64,000 nt of DNA from Pycnococcus provasolii. Taxonomy: Eukaryota; Chlorophyta; Pseudoscourfieldiophyceae; Pseudoscourfieldiales. Positions within the stretch are counted from its first letter, which is position 1, and every line of letters starts with the position of its first letter. Position numbers and translations under genes: made by a program. The DNA is taken from the NCBI GenBank assembly GCA_049487715.1, contig CP150556.1, positions 372,001 to 436,000 on the forward strand, written 5' to 3'. Below the pieces are notes generated by a model. The model ran no database searches. It was not told the origin of the DNA and saw only the letters and a list, made by a program, of their open reading frames with translations. Below, in pieces: positions 20,301-29,393 of this stretch.

Positions 20301-22049
20301 CACGCTGATAGCAATGATGGGACATTTGCCTTCCATGCGGCATGGCACGAGGCAAGAGACGTTGACGACGTACTTGATGATATTCTTGGTTTTGCAGTGG
20401 AAGAGGTAGATGCAGAAGCAAACGGCGATTTCATCGCCGATGAAGTACTAATATCGATCGTAGACGGGGTATGCGATGATGACAGTAGCATGCTGCGCGT
20501 GGACGCTTCGCCAAGCACTGTAATTGCTGCGCAGGCTGTGCAGCACATTCTATCTACAGCAGTTGATACGGCAGTGCGACAGGCGCGGCGTCGGGAAGCG
20601 GAGGAGGTGGCTGCGGACATTCTGGATCTCGTGATTGAGCGAGTGGAGATTCGAAAGACTTACGGTTTGCAGTGCTCGATCATAGATCATGAAGATGTTG
20701 CAGCATTGACCCTAACGCAGCAGCGTGTGGAAGAACTTGAGACTGAGCTCGAAACATTGCGGTGGCCTTTGCGCGTTCTCGCGAGAACGCAGGCTACAAA
20801 TCCGCACGTGCGCCCTTTCCTAACGGCAGCCGGTGTGACCGGTGTGGATGAGGATCTGCACCTCGATGCACCTAGATTGTCTGAAGGGCCTCGGCAAATG
20901 CTCCAAGCGCAGGTGAGGCAAGAGGTTCGGCTGGAAGTTGAATCGGCACTTCGAAATACCCTGCGAGGGGACGGCGGCAGAGCCGGTGGTGGGAGGGACA
21001 ATCCCAGTGGCAGCACGGAAAGCTTACAGGACATGCTCCAGAGCGAAATTCGCAACGCAATTCTACCCGCACTGCGAACGTCACTTGCAGAGCTTGGTCT
21101 CGTATCTCCCACGACGTCGCAGTCGAAGGAAAGTCCTCCTGCTGCCGCAAGAATTGAGGCGGTGCAGCCTGCAACCGCCGAACCAGCTGCCCAATCGCAA
21201 CCCCTGTCGCGCGCGGAGTTGTGTCGCAAGCATGAAGAGGAGGTGTCTTCGTTCCTCGATCATAATTGCAAACACATCGGCCCACGCGTCTTTCGATGCC
21301 GATGCGATGGCGTAACAGTCAGCACGCTGCGGCTAATGCGCCTGCATGTTGAGCGCGCTCATATCATACCGCCCGAAATCGAAGATGACGAAGATGACCG
21401 CGAAGATGGCGAGAAGACAAATCATCGCGCGGCGGTCAAAGTCCTGGACGACAAGGTTGAGGAATCTTCAACTTCGGCTGTGAGCAAGAAGAAGTACCAA
21501 ATCGCACCGACGCCGAAACTTCCACCACCCGTTCTCACATCCGTCTCAACGGCACCAATAATGGGAAAAGCTGCGCGTCGGACCGACGTGAGCCCACCAC
21601 TCCGTGCAATGACACCACGTGCCGCCGTTCGAAGTTTGCCTCCACTCAACGGTACGACTGCGAGCCTTGCAGTCGATCCGTCATCAGCCTCAACGGACTG
21701 GGCAGGATGGCGCACACCACATCCATCGCCTTTGCCTGTCCATCCTCTGGACGGCTACGCTGACGCGCATCGAATGGCATCACGTGCGATGAAGGAGAGT
21801 CGCATGCTCGCTCAAGCATTGGCACATCCATCGGTTCCTCTCGACGAGCCAGCACGCGAATTACTCGCAGACGTGGCTGCCGCGGCAACGCGCACCTCCT
21901 CTGTTGATGATTTGCGAGATTTCAGCTCGAGGCTTCGGTACGGCGTAGGGCACGAAGGCGGAGGAGAGTTGACTGAATCGGCAAGTGACGTAATTCGCAC
22001 CGTTCACGATCTCGGTGATGTGGCACTCGGCTTCATGCGGCGCATGTGA
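14358..22049 (+). CDS. Giant helical-repeat protein with degenerate STAND-like NTPase region and zinc motifs (unrecognised)
   Basis: A single frame of 2563 residues; I do not recognise a named family. Residues about 85-310 look like a degenerate P-loop/STAND domain: a hydrophobic strand at LLVLAP, and a Walker-B-like VPVYVLLDNVDAA (about 214-226), but no canonical GKS/GKT. A zinc-ribbon-like motif CQVCG...CHACG lies at about 533-554. Residues about 600-2000 are Ala/Leu-rich helical repeats resembling TPR/HEAT solenoids. Near 2120 there is a short coiled coil. A C2H2-like motif (FRCRCDG...LHVERAH) is at about 2310-2336, followed by an acidic stretch and a disordered Pro/Ser-rich region. The layout is reminiscent of large NACHT-TPR proteins such as nephrocystin-3, but that is only an impression. 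It is convergent with the HEATR6-like gene. The whole frame is open, so it is almost certainly coding. Confidence 0.8.
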   Translation: MPSPPAAMLPPAASGSDLYGGRSFDPEDELAPEYASSSRNVLHALQQKATSQAAEARLRQLPIPPAAEAEALLAVRHCRSRRGTNLLVLAPGARDGAPLLPSAALAAARAELNGDSNKPVVLYHAFGDPAFSPSLPRVLASLVASCRGTLHSAGIPLQAARQYAEIATSIEDDTFGRTTDSRPTPPWAATTSRRSERHAAQVFAALLRMLSHHVPVYVLLDNVDAAAFGGIDSALLDCLPVDLPTACRVVLRISSGPSVDSSLVQTLVTSAQWLRDMGEEAMAWKDRTKNNDGETSSRGAEFVRTLASRRHATDITVRVRPADEHAAQDATKAAADAHDVLLACVPPATAARALATAVALLSSARFGLSDEALGDAIAALATDNTGEAAALRGAVSTLHESLASLMWPAVDSGRAKLLPRLAVCPFFVFAMEARLRGCGVSAPSSEQMQSLLADLTPPDAHARVQLWQAPVVDIGRTLFGTSDAANQTLAAMWDDMESRDEVGVLLTTCVAEKRAVSTKVTHAKDELTVLVNCQVCGTVAARGGALRFCHACGSTLPNSLHDPNGAIFDNLDHAYDKLLNLEAMRSSDALCNLCDDGDVLSELDDNRPLIRQSWQVAGSQVRGTILDRHAARHDHNLEHTSDSPLPHRLERKALLALGHGFISVGRLLDGLLCMLASACVTAAPPVNNEEEDSQNALPVLVEDMHELAQTVLILPQKRDFTIDTTDSTVRARQLERLVESANALDAAADIIGMLAMNAAHDDDTWDDAERLEEHSRACVMFSQNLRSTYFQHAASMPFNVLSEFPYFTNSCPGTSDGEAAQIRAARRIAHTFSSAAFKRSEYLCPFAPDSRGFDVTTWVPTSGKAIQAKVVLQDALARHRRAIAVLEVCIDGLDRRVRHADSRGDAQSDTRGVWYSTAAIPWRLFASCDSTSWRDGEAADSLVWSPEVPSTRLEQAAHDVRAKLIPALSERASGVIPSTDSLDATSPQHAALDSAAHRALRTLVELEAAFADMAVLYTRVAHFARLLAFLEQLCGQQPDDFQTAVGTLKTVVRFDALDGKPFAAEAPLLSLVASESRDADGLTSDARGCAMGIRDVAMALVRTKANLKIHRMAPQLALAAAEASVQAADAASRVFLGNLEHHANAFTLAAVMSKARIHQSAGDHKGFVQCLTDSLKALETARRSSVGPAAPPTRTASAVAYALGRQCLVDGEPQLASALLHKAALGLAAQSSLTSQTVLYDLLLLDVVACFDQDRPSDAEALLWRCLRMQTETAGHRTRAELLALLARSLLAQDKPRDAAQLLREAIGLLSEACVQFETTRSRADGGALRLVIHPRTEPAGIAFAVCLCGPLIHLLMTQHMLATSESQDAAPVLDRAAETAFEVISRLRSLATPTSSAECEVVRAEFATHLLAESELHLLAPTISRLGRELQHEVAPPQTPGIRLAHAASLPTSSRKSLAAAVDCHRKATNALLRASSSRVTCVQRLFSLLQRNPLWLQLADQVRDDTHAVLNRFIVAVQDTACDAVIDTALALCAMTPESHERQAAALMNLHGRKRALSADIVEALELCLMALESGTLRFDDTSQPGMPEPLVVAVRRAYVGYMYSMQRRDGDALRTLGQAYRALAMADGGKDADVARLTIGAWLDEVKARLHTSRRLRDVTVVAPLLTTWAARRTPNVVEVKNCTLIANRFRVGALRALWRRAACRLMSSPSDRIVSSRRDVQAALNVDGVLIYLAMCHASAKSAIGGLRRALRDFVKWNPWDPDGHAIEDLSFEDLMSACTCTNGELSRPCSEYFSHLPVLFADDTSESTENPDELLEVVASLCGIHAEALSLAFEAAVKTHNSASSTAKRLVSGRAWPQALADARNATAQSKSPDPVVSAPRTLVYNELVSTDYIAILLQHPLTAEPVHRTLSEFLAAPSPGKGEMVTWDTLVAHLTKCGSSSGVNVLYVGSCEEHLHHLGVASSQDMEAAHDDAGDHADSNDGTFAFHAAWHEARDVDDVLDDILGFAVEEVDAEANGDFIADEVLISIVDGVCDDDSSMLRVDASPSTVIAAQAVQHILSTAVDTAVRQARRREAEEVAADILDLVIERVEIRKTYGLQCSIIDHEDVAALTLTQQRVEELETELETLRWPLRVLARTQATNPHVRPFLTAAGVTGVDEDLHLDAPRLSEGPRQMLQAQVRQEVRLEVESALRNTLRGDGGRAGGGRDNPSGSTESLQDMLQSEIRNAILPALRTSLAELGLVSPTTSQSKESPPAAARIEAVQPATAEPAAQSQPLSRAELCRKHEEEVSSFLDHNCKHIGPRVFRCRCDGVTVSTLRLMRLHVERAHIIPPEIEDDEDDREDGEKTNHRAAVKVLDDKVEESSTSAVSKKKYQIAPTPKLPPPVLTSVSTAPIMGKAARRTDVSPPLRAMTPRAAVRSLPPLNGTTASLAVDPSSASTDWAGWRTPHPSPLPVHPLDGYADAHRMASRAMKESRMLAQALAHPSVPLDEPARELLADVAAAATRTSSVDDLRDFSSRLRYGVGHEGGGELTESASDVIRTVHDLGDVALGFMRRM

Positions 22050-22272
22050 TGATGAACTTTTTTGTACAATAGGAAGAAAAAACTTGTTACAGTGTGTACA
22101 GTAGTACTTAGTACTTATATTATTGCGAGCCTCCACCCCAAGACAGCTTCATTGCCAAAAATAAGACTCCTATAGAGAGAATAGTGAATTGTGAATGGTG
22201 TGAATCGACGACCCATTGGACGAAGGAAACTCCATTCCATTACTGAATGAGCAGTCTTAATTTTATAACAGT

Positions 22273-25200
22273 CTACAATGGTGACCATGCGCTGTGCGCA
22301 GAGGATGCTTCGCTCGTGCTCACACATATACGACCGTGTCGTGCGGCTCGAGCAGTCACCCTGCTCATGGCAGCAACGTTCAGGTCCGTGTCCACCGAAG
22401 CGGCGGCGGCAAGTGCCCATCCGACTTCTGCATCGTCTGATGGCGAAAGCGAGCGACGCGAATCTATTGCGTACGAAGCGCAAGCAACAACGCTGTCCAG
22501 AACGCAGCTAGCCAGCCAGGGCTGCACGGATGCAGGAATGTCATCAGCAGAGCCGTCGAGTGCTCGAGCTCTTCGAGCCAGTGACGCTGCAGCCGACGCT
22601 AGCGCGGGTGAGAGCGTGGAATCCCGTTGAGCAGTCGGTGCCGACGCAGCCCCCCTTGCAAGGGATGCCAAAGCAAGCGCCGCATGACCCGCTAGCTTTG
22701 CGTGACCAGCATGCTCCACCGCAGCGGCTAGGTGAGAGACAACTTGCGCAGACTTTGCGGCATGTGGACCGTCGAAGCGCGCGTGAAGATCCTTTAGTGC
22801 AACACAGGCGTTCCATGCTGCCTTCGATGCGACAAGTCCGGTGGCAACCTGAGATCGTCCGCTCAGCGAGGGCCGTCCTCCCGGCGATGTACCCGCGGCG
22901 GCATTCATGACAATCTCATGCGCGATGCTCTGCCATGGCATCTCGGCGGCAGCACCGGACAGTAGAAGGAATCCAAGAAGGCGAATCGCGTGAGGCCTCG
23001 CCTTCGGTGCGGCTTTAGGCACATTCAGCGTAAGTGTGCGTAACTCGTCTTCACCCATGGCGAGGTCCAAAGCTCGTATGCACGCGGGATATGCAAGCGC
23101 GTCGCTCGCCAGTAGGCCAACCAACGCCAGCGATGCTAGCGGATCGCCAAATGCCGACACCGTTAGATTCAACGAGCAAGGCACACCTTGCTCTGCGGGA
23201 AGCGCAACCACCGACCAATCGACGGGTGTGCGTGCATCAGCGACCTCGTGTGGCTTGTCACGCACGGCGTCGGCAATCGCAGCGGCGGCCGCGGTGGCGG
23301 CAATGCGCACAGCAGCGCTCGAGTCGCCAATCGCGGCGCACGCTATCGCGTCGATAGTTCGTGCAAGCTGCATTTCCAATGACGCTACCTTAACCTCGCT
23401 GCTTGCCCTCACGCGAATTAGAGTACGTGAAGCTGAAGACGAGGTGTCACGATGTACATGCGCCATTCTCGAGCTCATGCAAGCCGCAACCGCACGTGCA
23501 GCGGCACGACAAGCTGCCGAGCGGCACGCAGCACTCGCATCAGTGCGAGCAATCCTCGTCACACAGGTAAGCACGCTCATCATCACCGCCTGCGTCGGCA
23601 CCGCATGCTTTTGATTGGCGATAGGGCTATCAGCCCCAGCTTGTACGACGTCTCCATTTACCATGAGCATTGCACTAGCCCACTGCGGAGTCCGCGCGAC
23701 GCTAGGATCTGTCACCGCACCGCCAATGGCTTCCAAAGCAGCTTCTCGCATGTCCACGGCACGGTGACACGCAGCTAGAGGCACCCAAAGAGAGGCGAGC
23801 ATATTCTGCCAAGTTCGCGCGAGTGTCGCCGCGTAGGCCATCTTGCGTGTGGATGTATCCTCGTCGCCACTTTTCCCCGCGGACGAATGCGCAACGCTCG
23901 CGGCAGCCGTGCCCTCCGCAATAGCTGCGGCGTCACCGTCTATGGCCAGTACCGCAGCGACCACACGCAGTGCCGCACGCGCTGCCGCGAGCTCTGGAAC
24001 ATCGTCTTGACTTGTCGCCGATACACCACGACTGAGCCGCAGTGCATCCTTCAGGCTAGCCACGAGCGCAGCACGATTTACGTCTGAGCCAATACGTAGA
24101 GCACTGGGCGCACACACGAGCACGGATGCCAATGCGTCGAGAGCGGCTGCGCGAGTGCCGAGTGGATGAGGAGCTCGAGTGTGCGCGAGCAGCGGTCCAA
24201 TGGCCGTGGGCAGGGCACTGTCATCAATATTTCCGGACAGAATCAAGTCGCGAACGAGAAGTGGGTCCAACATGCTCACCGAGGTACCGTTCGGAGCACC
24301 GACAGCGCTCGTCGCGGCGGCGGCAACGGCGGCGGCATGACGGTTATGCGCAGCTGCAAATTGGCGGCCAACGCAGGCACATGCCCACAGAGGAGTACAA
24401 TCCGCACGCACGAGAAATTCATGCGCGGCGGCAAATGCTGGGATGGTTGATGCTGGTTGGCTGGCTTTTGGTGCCGTTCTGGAATTTGGTAGGATAGGTT
24501 CTGCTGCCAGGGCGAGCAAGGCGGCAAGACATTTCGAATCGTCCACGGTGGGCGGATCCGCGGCGCCGTCTTGAAGCCTTCGCAGACCAGCATTAAGCGC
24601 CGAAAGATGCATTCCCGGTTGCCACCCCGGCTGCGTGCCGATTCCAAGCAGTTCAGCCAGTGCGCCGAGAGCATCAAGCGCCATATTTGTGAGGCAGGCG
24701 TCATTCTCGAGGGCGGCCGATGCGCAGAGCGCGCGTTGGCTGGCTGCCATCGCCTGTCTCGCGTTTGCCGCAAAACCAGCACCAGAAAGCGCGCGCTCAC
24801 ACGCCGTGGCGGACAAGCTGGGTCCAAGAGGCACGACGCGCCGAGCCTGCTCTCCGTATGCGAGCGATCGCACCAGCATAGCAGCGGCACGTCGCGCGTT
24901 CGTACTCGGATCGAGAAGCAGTGCTGCCAGCGCCGTCCAATGCTGCGGCGCGCTGCGAAAGCGCGCGGGCACCGAAGACTCGGAGGAGGAGAGACCGTGG
25001 AGAGACCGTGCCGCGATAGCCATGTCAGCGGAGGTAGGAGTTAGGAGCACGTTGTGCCACAGCGCCGAGGCAGCGACGGCGTGCAATCGCACGAGTGACT
25101 CGAGCGCCAGCCACGCGGCAGCGCGCACGTCAGAGGCAGACTTTTGAACCCTGCACGCGAGCGCGACAAGCCCAGGTTGAAAGCGCGGCGGCTGTCTATG

Positions 25201-25411
25201 AACGGTGCCTTGTGCAGGTGAAGATGGCCGTGGCGGCGTCGGTGGCGGTGTAGTCGATGGCGTCGCACTGCCACTGCCACTGCCACCTCCACTTCCTCGC
25301 CGATGAGGTGGCACATAAGAAGACGACGTTGACGTTATCGCCGCGGGTGTTGGAGCAGCTTCCTCCTGTAGCGGCGCTGGGACAGGCGCTGCCGATATAT
25401 CTCCTCTGTCA

Positions 25412-25446
<35 letters not shown>

Positions 25447-25944
25447 CTGGCTGTCCTCCGTGTGGTGGTGGATACCCCAACGAGCAGGTCCTGCAGCAAT
25501 TGCGTTGATCCAACGCGCGACATCGCCGTCAGCGTCGTCGGCGTCCCGCGGCGTCGCCTCGAGAGTCGCGCGGAAGAGGTGTAGTGCCGCAGCCATGTGG
25601 GCAGGTCGCAAGGACTCGTCCGTCGCAATGCGCCTTGCCACGTCTGTTCGCACACGCCTGACTATCGCCGGTGCGACGATCCTCGCCTGTGCTCCTTCTG
25701 CGACACGCACGCACGCCGCATCCCACGCGAGCACTGCGGTGAGTCTTCGAGCTGCTCGTACGTCAAACGCCGATGATGGGCTACTAGAAGTAAGCCTGGA
25801 AACGTGGGACGATGCGGCAGAGATCAGAGAAGAGCGAAGAGAGTCAGCATCACCACTATAACTATCGTCAAGATCAAGGAGAGAAGAGAGACGCGCGACG
25901 AAGACGTCCACCGTGCCACCTTCCCGGAACGACGACACGGACAT
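22273..25944 (-). CDS. HEATR6: HEAT repeat-containing protein 6-like (DUF4042)
   Basis: Large alpha-solenoid protein of 1223 residues. An N-terminal conserved region is followed by a poly-Asp tract (12 or more residues encoded by a GTC/GAC microsatellite at about 25410-25442), a disordered Ser/Pro/Gly linker with SSSYVPPHRRGSG, then the DUF4042 signature (VRAAAWLALESLVRLHAVAASALWHN; LLLDPSTNARRAAAMLVRSL), and HEAT-like repeats to the end. HEATR6 proteins are about 1180 residues, so length fits. Function is poorly known. The ATG at 25944 (MSVSSFREGG) is preferred over 26076, because the 44 extra residues are encoded across a 14-base G/C homopolymer and have no domain character. It is divergent from the sulfotransferase/aminotransferase gene. 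Confidence 0.82.
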
Positions 25945-26244
25945 GTTTTTGTTTGAGAAAAATGACAAAAAGAGGGGGGGGGGGGGGGCCAGGAGGAAGG
26001 CCGCGGGAAAACAACAAACAACCCCTTCTTGTTTTCTGCCAAAATAATGGGGAGAAATCAGAACTTCTCCGACCACATGACGTTTCAGGGGATCCTCTGT
26101 AGAACTGCATGATTTGAGGGTCGGGTTAGGGTTTTAGGGTTTCGGGTTTAGGGTTTTAGGGTTCCCAGGGAGACCCCCTCCGGCCCTCCCTGCCCCTCCT
26201 GTCCCATTCTTTCCCTTGTCAAGACTATCTAGTTGGTAGTAACA
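25945..26244. promoter_or_regulatory. Bidirectional promoter region HEATR6-like / sulfotransferase-aminotransferase, with telomere-like repeats
   Basis: A 300-bp divergent intergenic region. It contains a 14-base G run at about 25974-25987 and a degenerate telomere-like tract at 26121-26162 (GGGTTAGGGTTTTAGGG and variants), about 90-120 bp before the plus-strand start codon. Confidence 0.5.
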
Positions 26245-28140
26245 ATGGCGGAGGAAGCGCGCACGTACCGCCGCGGCGCCGCGTTGGGACTGGGACCCGT
26301 GTCCATCGCCGTTGGTGCATCGGCGTTAGAAGGGTTAGGGCGGGTGCTGCACGTCTGGTCGGGACCGCGCTGCCGATCCACAGCACTCATGTACGCATTC
26401 CACGCGCGGGGCGACTGCGAGGCGCTCGACGAACCGCTGTACGCGCACTACCTCGTGTCACACCCGCACGCGAAACGACAGTACCGCGATGAACTACTCG
26501 CGACCATGGATGGCGACGCTTCACGCGTCGTGCACAACATGACGCAAAGAAACCTGCCGCAGGGCGCCACCGTCAGGTACTGCAAACACATGGCGAAGCA
26601 GGCACGAAGACTTCCCGCCGAGCAGAGGCGTGCCGTGCTCGCAAGTGGAGCTCACGTTCTCCTCGTTCGAACACCGATCGACCTCATATTAAGCTTTGCG
26701 AAGGTGGAAGCGGCGACGTTCGAAGAAACTGGGTATGCTGACCTCGTGCAACTGTACGCGGACCTCGTCGACGTCACGGGCACCCCCCCGCTTGTCGTTG
26801 ACAGCGACACGCTCAACGCGCACCCGGAAGGCGTTCTGCGCGCGATGTGCGCACACGCCGGAATCAAGTTTACGCCGAACATGCTAACCTGGCCGGCAGG
26901 GCCAAAGCCGTGCGACGGCATGTGGGCGCCGTACTGGTACGACCGCGTTTGGGCATCCACGGGCCTCGACCCAACGGACGGTGCCAAAAAGCGCGAAGTC
27001 GACGACGAGCGAGACCAGCCATTCCCGCCGGAACTCGTCCCACTGCTTGAGTTGTGCCTGCCTATGTACGACACACTTCGCCGACTTGCCATCTCACCGG
27101 CCGACCTTCCCGTGGCGGAACTGGAAGGTGGCGACGAAGGAGTGGATGGCGACGGGCAGCAGAAGGGTATCGTCGGGCAGGGCACGCACCGCGTCGTCAA
27201 GGATATGCGCAACGAACGTATCCTCGTTGGCATACGTGACGGCGTATCCGGACGCTTTGAGCTGCGCCCACGTTCACTCTCTCACGTAAGCGTGCTGGAT
27301 GCCGGTTTTGTGCTCGGTGACGGCGTTTGGGAGGGCATCCGGGTACACCAGGGCGTCTGCCTCTTTCTGGCGGACCACATCGAGCGTCTGTTCGAGGGCG
27401 CGAAGGGAATTGCCATGAACCTCGCGCTGACGAAGGAGGAGCTCGCTAGGCACATATACCGTACACTGGATGCAAATGCGATGACCGATAATGTGCACAT
27501 TCGACTGATGGCTACGCGAGGGCTCAAACCTACGCCGTATCAGAACCCTCAGTGCATCATCGGCGACCCGACCATCGTCGTTTTGGCAGAGCACAAGAAA
27601 GCGGACCCGGAAACGAAGACTCGTGGCATTAGCCTAGGAACGTGCCCAATCCTGCGTGGGCCAGCAAACGTGCAAGATCCGATGTGGAATTCACACTCGA
27701 AGTTGAACTGCATCGCCGCCTGCATTCACGCCAATTTTATGCACGTGGATGAGGCGATCATGCTCGATCCACACGGATTCGTGGCGACGTGCAACAGCAC
27801 CAACTTGTTTATGGTGCGCCGCGGTGAAGTGTGGGCGCCAACAACTAAGTACCAGCTGCACGGCATCACAAGGTACAACATTCTTGTGCTGTGCCAGCAG
27901 GCTGGCATCCCGATTCGAGAGTGCGATTTCTCGCTCACGCAGCTGTACAGTGCCGACGAGGCGTTCGTGACAGGAACCTTCGCCGGGCAGATACCGGTGA
28001 CGAAGGTGGACGGACGCGTGATTGGTGACGGCGCTAGAGGGCCGATCACCGAACGGCTTCAGACGTTGTACGCTACCATGTGCGACGCACATGCTGCCCT
28101 GGGTAGAGCCACATGGGCTGACCCGCCACGCGTTCCCTAG
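26245..28140 (+). CDS. Sulfotransferase-like / class IV aminotransferase fusion (branched-chain aminotransferase-like)
   Basis: A 631-residue two-domain protein. Residues about 30-290 resemble the P-loop sulfotransferase/HAD-like domain (HVWSGPRCRSTALMYAF as the phosphosulfate-binding loop; later LLVRTPIDLILSF). Residues about 315-620 are a PLP-dependent class IV aminotransferase (DAGFVLGDGVWEGIRV, HIERLFEGAKG, the Schiff-base Lys in NSHSKLNCIAACIHA, and EAFVTGTFAGQIPV). Plants encode the same fusion as branched-chain-amino-acid-aminotransferase-like proteins of unclear function. The start is the first ATG (26245). Both catalytic halves look intact. This arrangement is one of the arguments for an algal source. 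The physiological substrate cannot be read from sequence. Confidence 0.88.
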   Translation: MAEEARTYRRGAALGLGPVSIAVGASALEGLGRVLHVWSGPRCRSTALMYAFHARGDCEALDEPLYAHYLVSHPHAKRQYRDELLATMDGDASRVVHNMTQRNLPQGATVRYCKHMAKQARRLPAEQRRAVLASGAHVLLVRTPIDLILSFAKVEAATFEETGYADLVQLYADLVDVTGTPPLVVDSDTLNAHPEGVLRAMCAHAGIKFTPNMLTWPAGPKPCDGMWAPYWYDRVWASTGLDPTDGAKKREVDDERDQPFPPELVPLLELCLPMYDTLRRLAISPADLPVAELEGGDEGVDGDGQQKGIVGQGTHRVVKDMRNERILVGIRDGVSGRFELRPRSLSHVSVLDAGFVLGDGVWEGIRVHQGVCLFLADHIERLFEGAKGIAMNLALTKEELARHIYRTLDANAMTDNVHIRLMATRGLKPTPYQNPQCIIGDPTIVVLAEHKKADPETKTRGISLGTCPILRGPANVQDPMWNSHSKLNCIAACIHANFMHVDEAIMLDPHGFVATCNSTNLFMVRRGEVWAPTTKYQLHGITRYNILVLCQQAGIPIRECDFSLTQLYSADEAFVTGTFAGQIPVTKVDGRVIGDGARGPITERLQTLYATMCDAHAALGRATWADPPRVP

Positions 28141-28262
28141 CTAGAGGAGGCATCCTAAAAGATCGCTCATTCAGTAATGGTAATTAATAGTCACACTGTA
28201 AAACTTCGACTTCTGGAAAGAATTCTCATTTATTTGATTACAGCAAAAGGGAAGGGAAAACC

Positions 28263-29393
28263 TTAAAATCGCCCAGACTTGCGCTTTCGACCCGTGTACT
28301 TCGAGTCGCGGGGTATGTCAGTGTATCCACGCATCATGCGCTGCTCCTTCTTCTTACGAATCCAGTCTGCGCCACCTTTACGCTGCGGGTGGCGCACGCT
28401 GCCACCTCCACCGGCTCCGGCGCCAGCAACCTTACGTCGCTTCGCCGATCGTACCATTTCGCCGTCACCACCGTCGTCTGGATCACCGTCACGTCCTTGT
28501 GGTACCGCGGTGGAGGTTGACGGCGGTCCGGCGCAGAGCGTCAGGAAGTACTTCTTCGCGCGCGTACTGTTCGGATAGTCGACGACAAGGCCGCCGGAGA
28601 AGCCCGCCTTCATGGCAGCCGATGTGATCATCTCAGCCTGCTGTGGCGAGTCGGGGTAGATCTGAAGTACGGCGCGCGCGCCGCGCTTGAGTGCGGCGTA
28701 CAGCGTGGCGAAGAAGCGGCGTAAGCGCAGCCTTGGTACAGCCCCGGAGCTATCTGCGTTGCACAGCCACTGAACGGCAGAAATGGATACGGCACCGTCG
28801 AATACGCCGCCAGCAGCCGTCTCCCCTCCTCGTGCTGAGACAGTCACGGGTGCGCCGGCGTGCCTAGACAAGGAACCCGACCCGTGCACGAGTCGTAGTG
28901 ACGTTCGGAGCGGAAGTCCTTGACCAAGGTCACCGACCATGACGTCACCAGTGCCAGGCTCGTCGTCGTCGTCGCCGTCTTCGTCTTCGTCGTCGTCATC
29001 CTCGTCATCCTCGTCGAAGAGAACGGGGGCAGCGACACCCACACCCGTGGGGTTGGTGTCAACCGGCGCTTGCCTATCAGCTGATTGCACGCCCGTGACC
29101 CCACGGTCGACCGCGACTCTGAGCATAGCCTCTGAAAGGTCCATGCCGACCCAGTGGTGTCCATAGGAAGCCAGGACGGAACCGCTGAGCGCTGAGCCGC
29201 ACCCTAGGTCAAGGAGGAGTTGCGGCGGTGCGTCTTTCGGCAATGCGAGCAGTTCGAGCGCTCGTTCCGTCAGTTGGTGTTGCGTTTTAATCATGTGCGA
29301 GTTGGTCGTGTACTTGCGCGCCTCCCTGTTATCGTAGAACACGTCGGCTGGCGCCACCAGCTCCGGGCGCGAGTGCGCCTTGCGTGTCGCCAT
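28263..29393 (-). CDS. BUD23: 18S rRNA (guanine-N7)-methyltransferase BUD23
   Basis: SAM-dependent methyltransferase that modifies 18S rRNA and promotes small-subunit export, working with TRMT112. The 376-residue product starts RPELVAPADVFYDNREARKYT, has the SAM motif LLDLGCGSALSGSVLA (about 60-75), the downstream SAVQWLCNAD, and the diagnostic C-terminal WIRKKKEQRMMRGY...YTGRKRKSGRF nuclear/rRNA-binding tail. It is about 90 residues longer than human because of an acidic insertion (poly Asp/Glu encoded near 28967-29018) and a second Gly/Asp-rich insertion before the tail. The catalytic core appears complete. It shares no operon; the plus-strand gene upstream ends 120 bp before its stop. Confidence 0.93.
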   Translation of the reverse strand: MATRKAHSRPELVAPADVFYDNREARKYTTNSHMIKTQHQLTERALELLALPKDAPPQLLLDLGCGSALSGSVLASYGHHWVGMDLSEAMLRVAVDRGVTGVQSADRQAPVDTNPTGVGVAAPVLFDEDDEDDDDEDEDGDDDDEPGTGDVMVGDLGQGLPLRTSLRLVHGSGSLSRHAGAPVTVSARGGETAAGGVFDGAVSISAVQWLCNADSSGAVPRLRLRRFFATLYAALKRGARAVLQIYPDSPQQAEMITSAAMKAGFSGGLVVDYPNSTRAKKYFLTLCAGPPSTSTAVPQGRDGDPDDGGDGEMVRSAKRRKVAGAGAGGGGSVRHPQRKGGADWIRKKKEQRMMRGYTDIPRDSKYTGRKRKSGRF

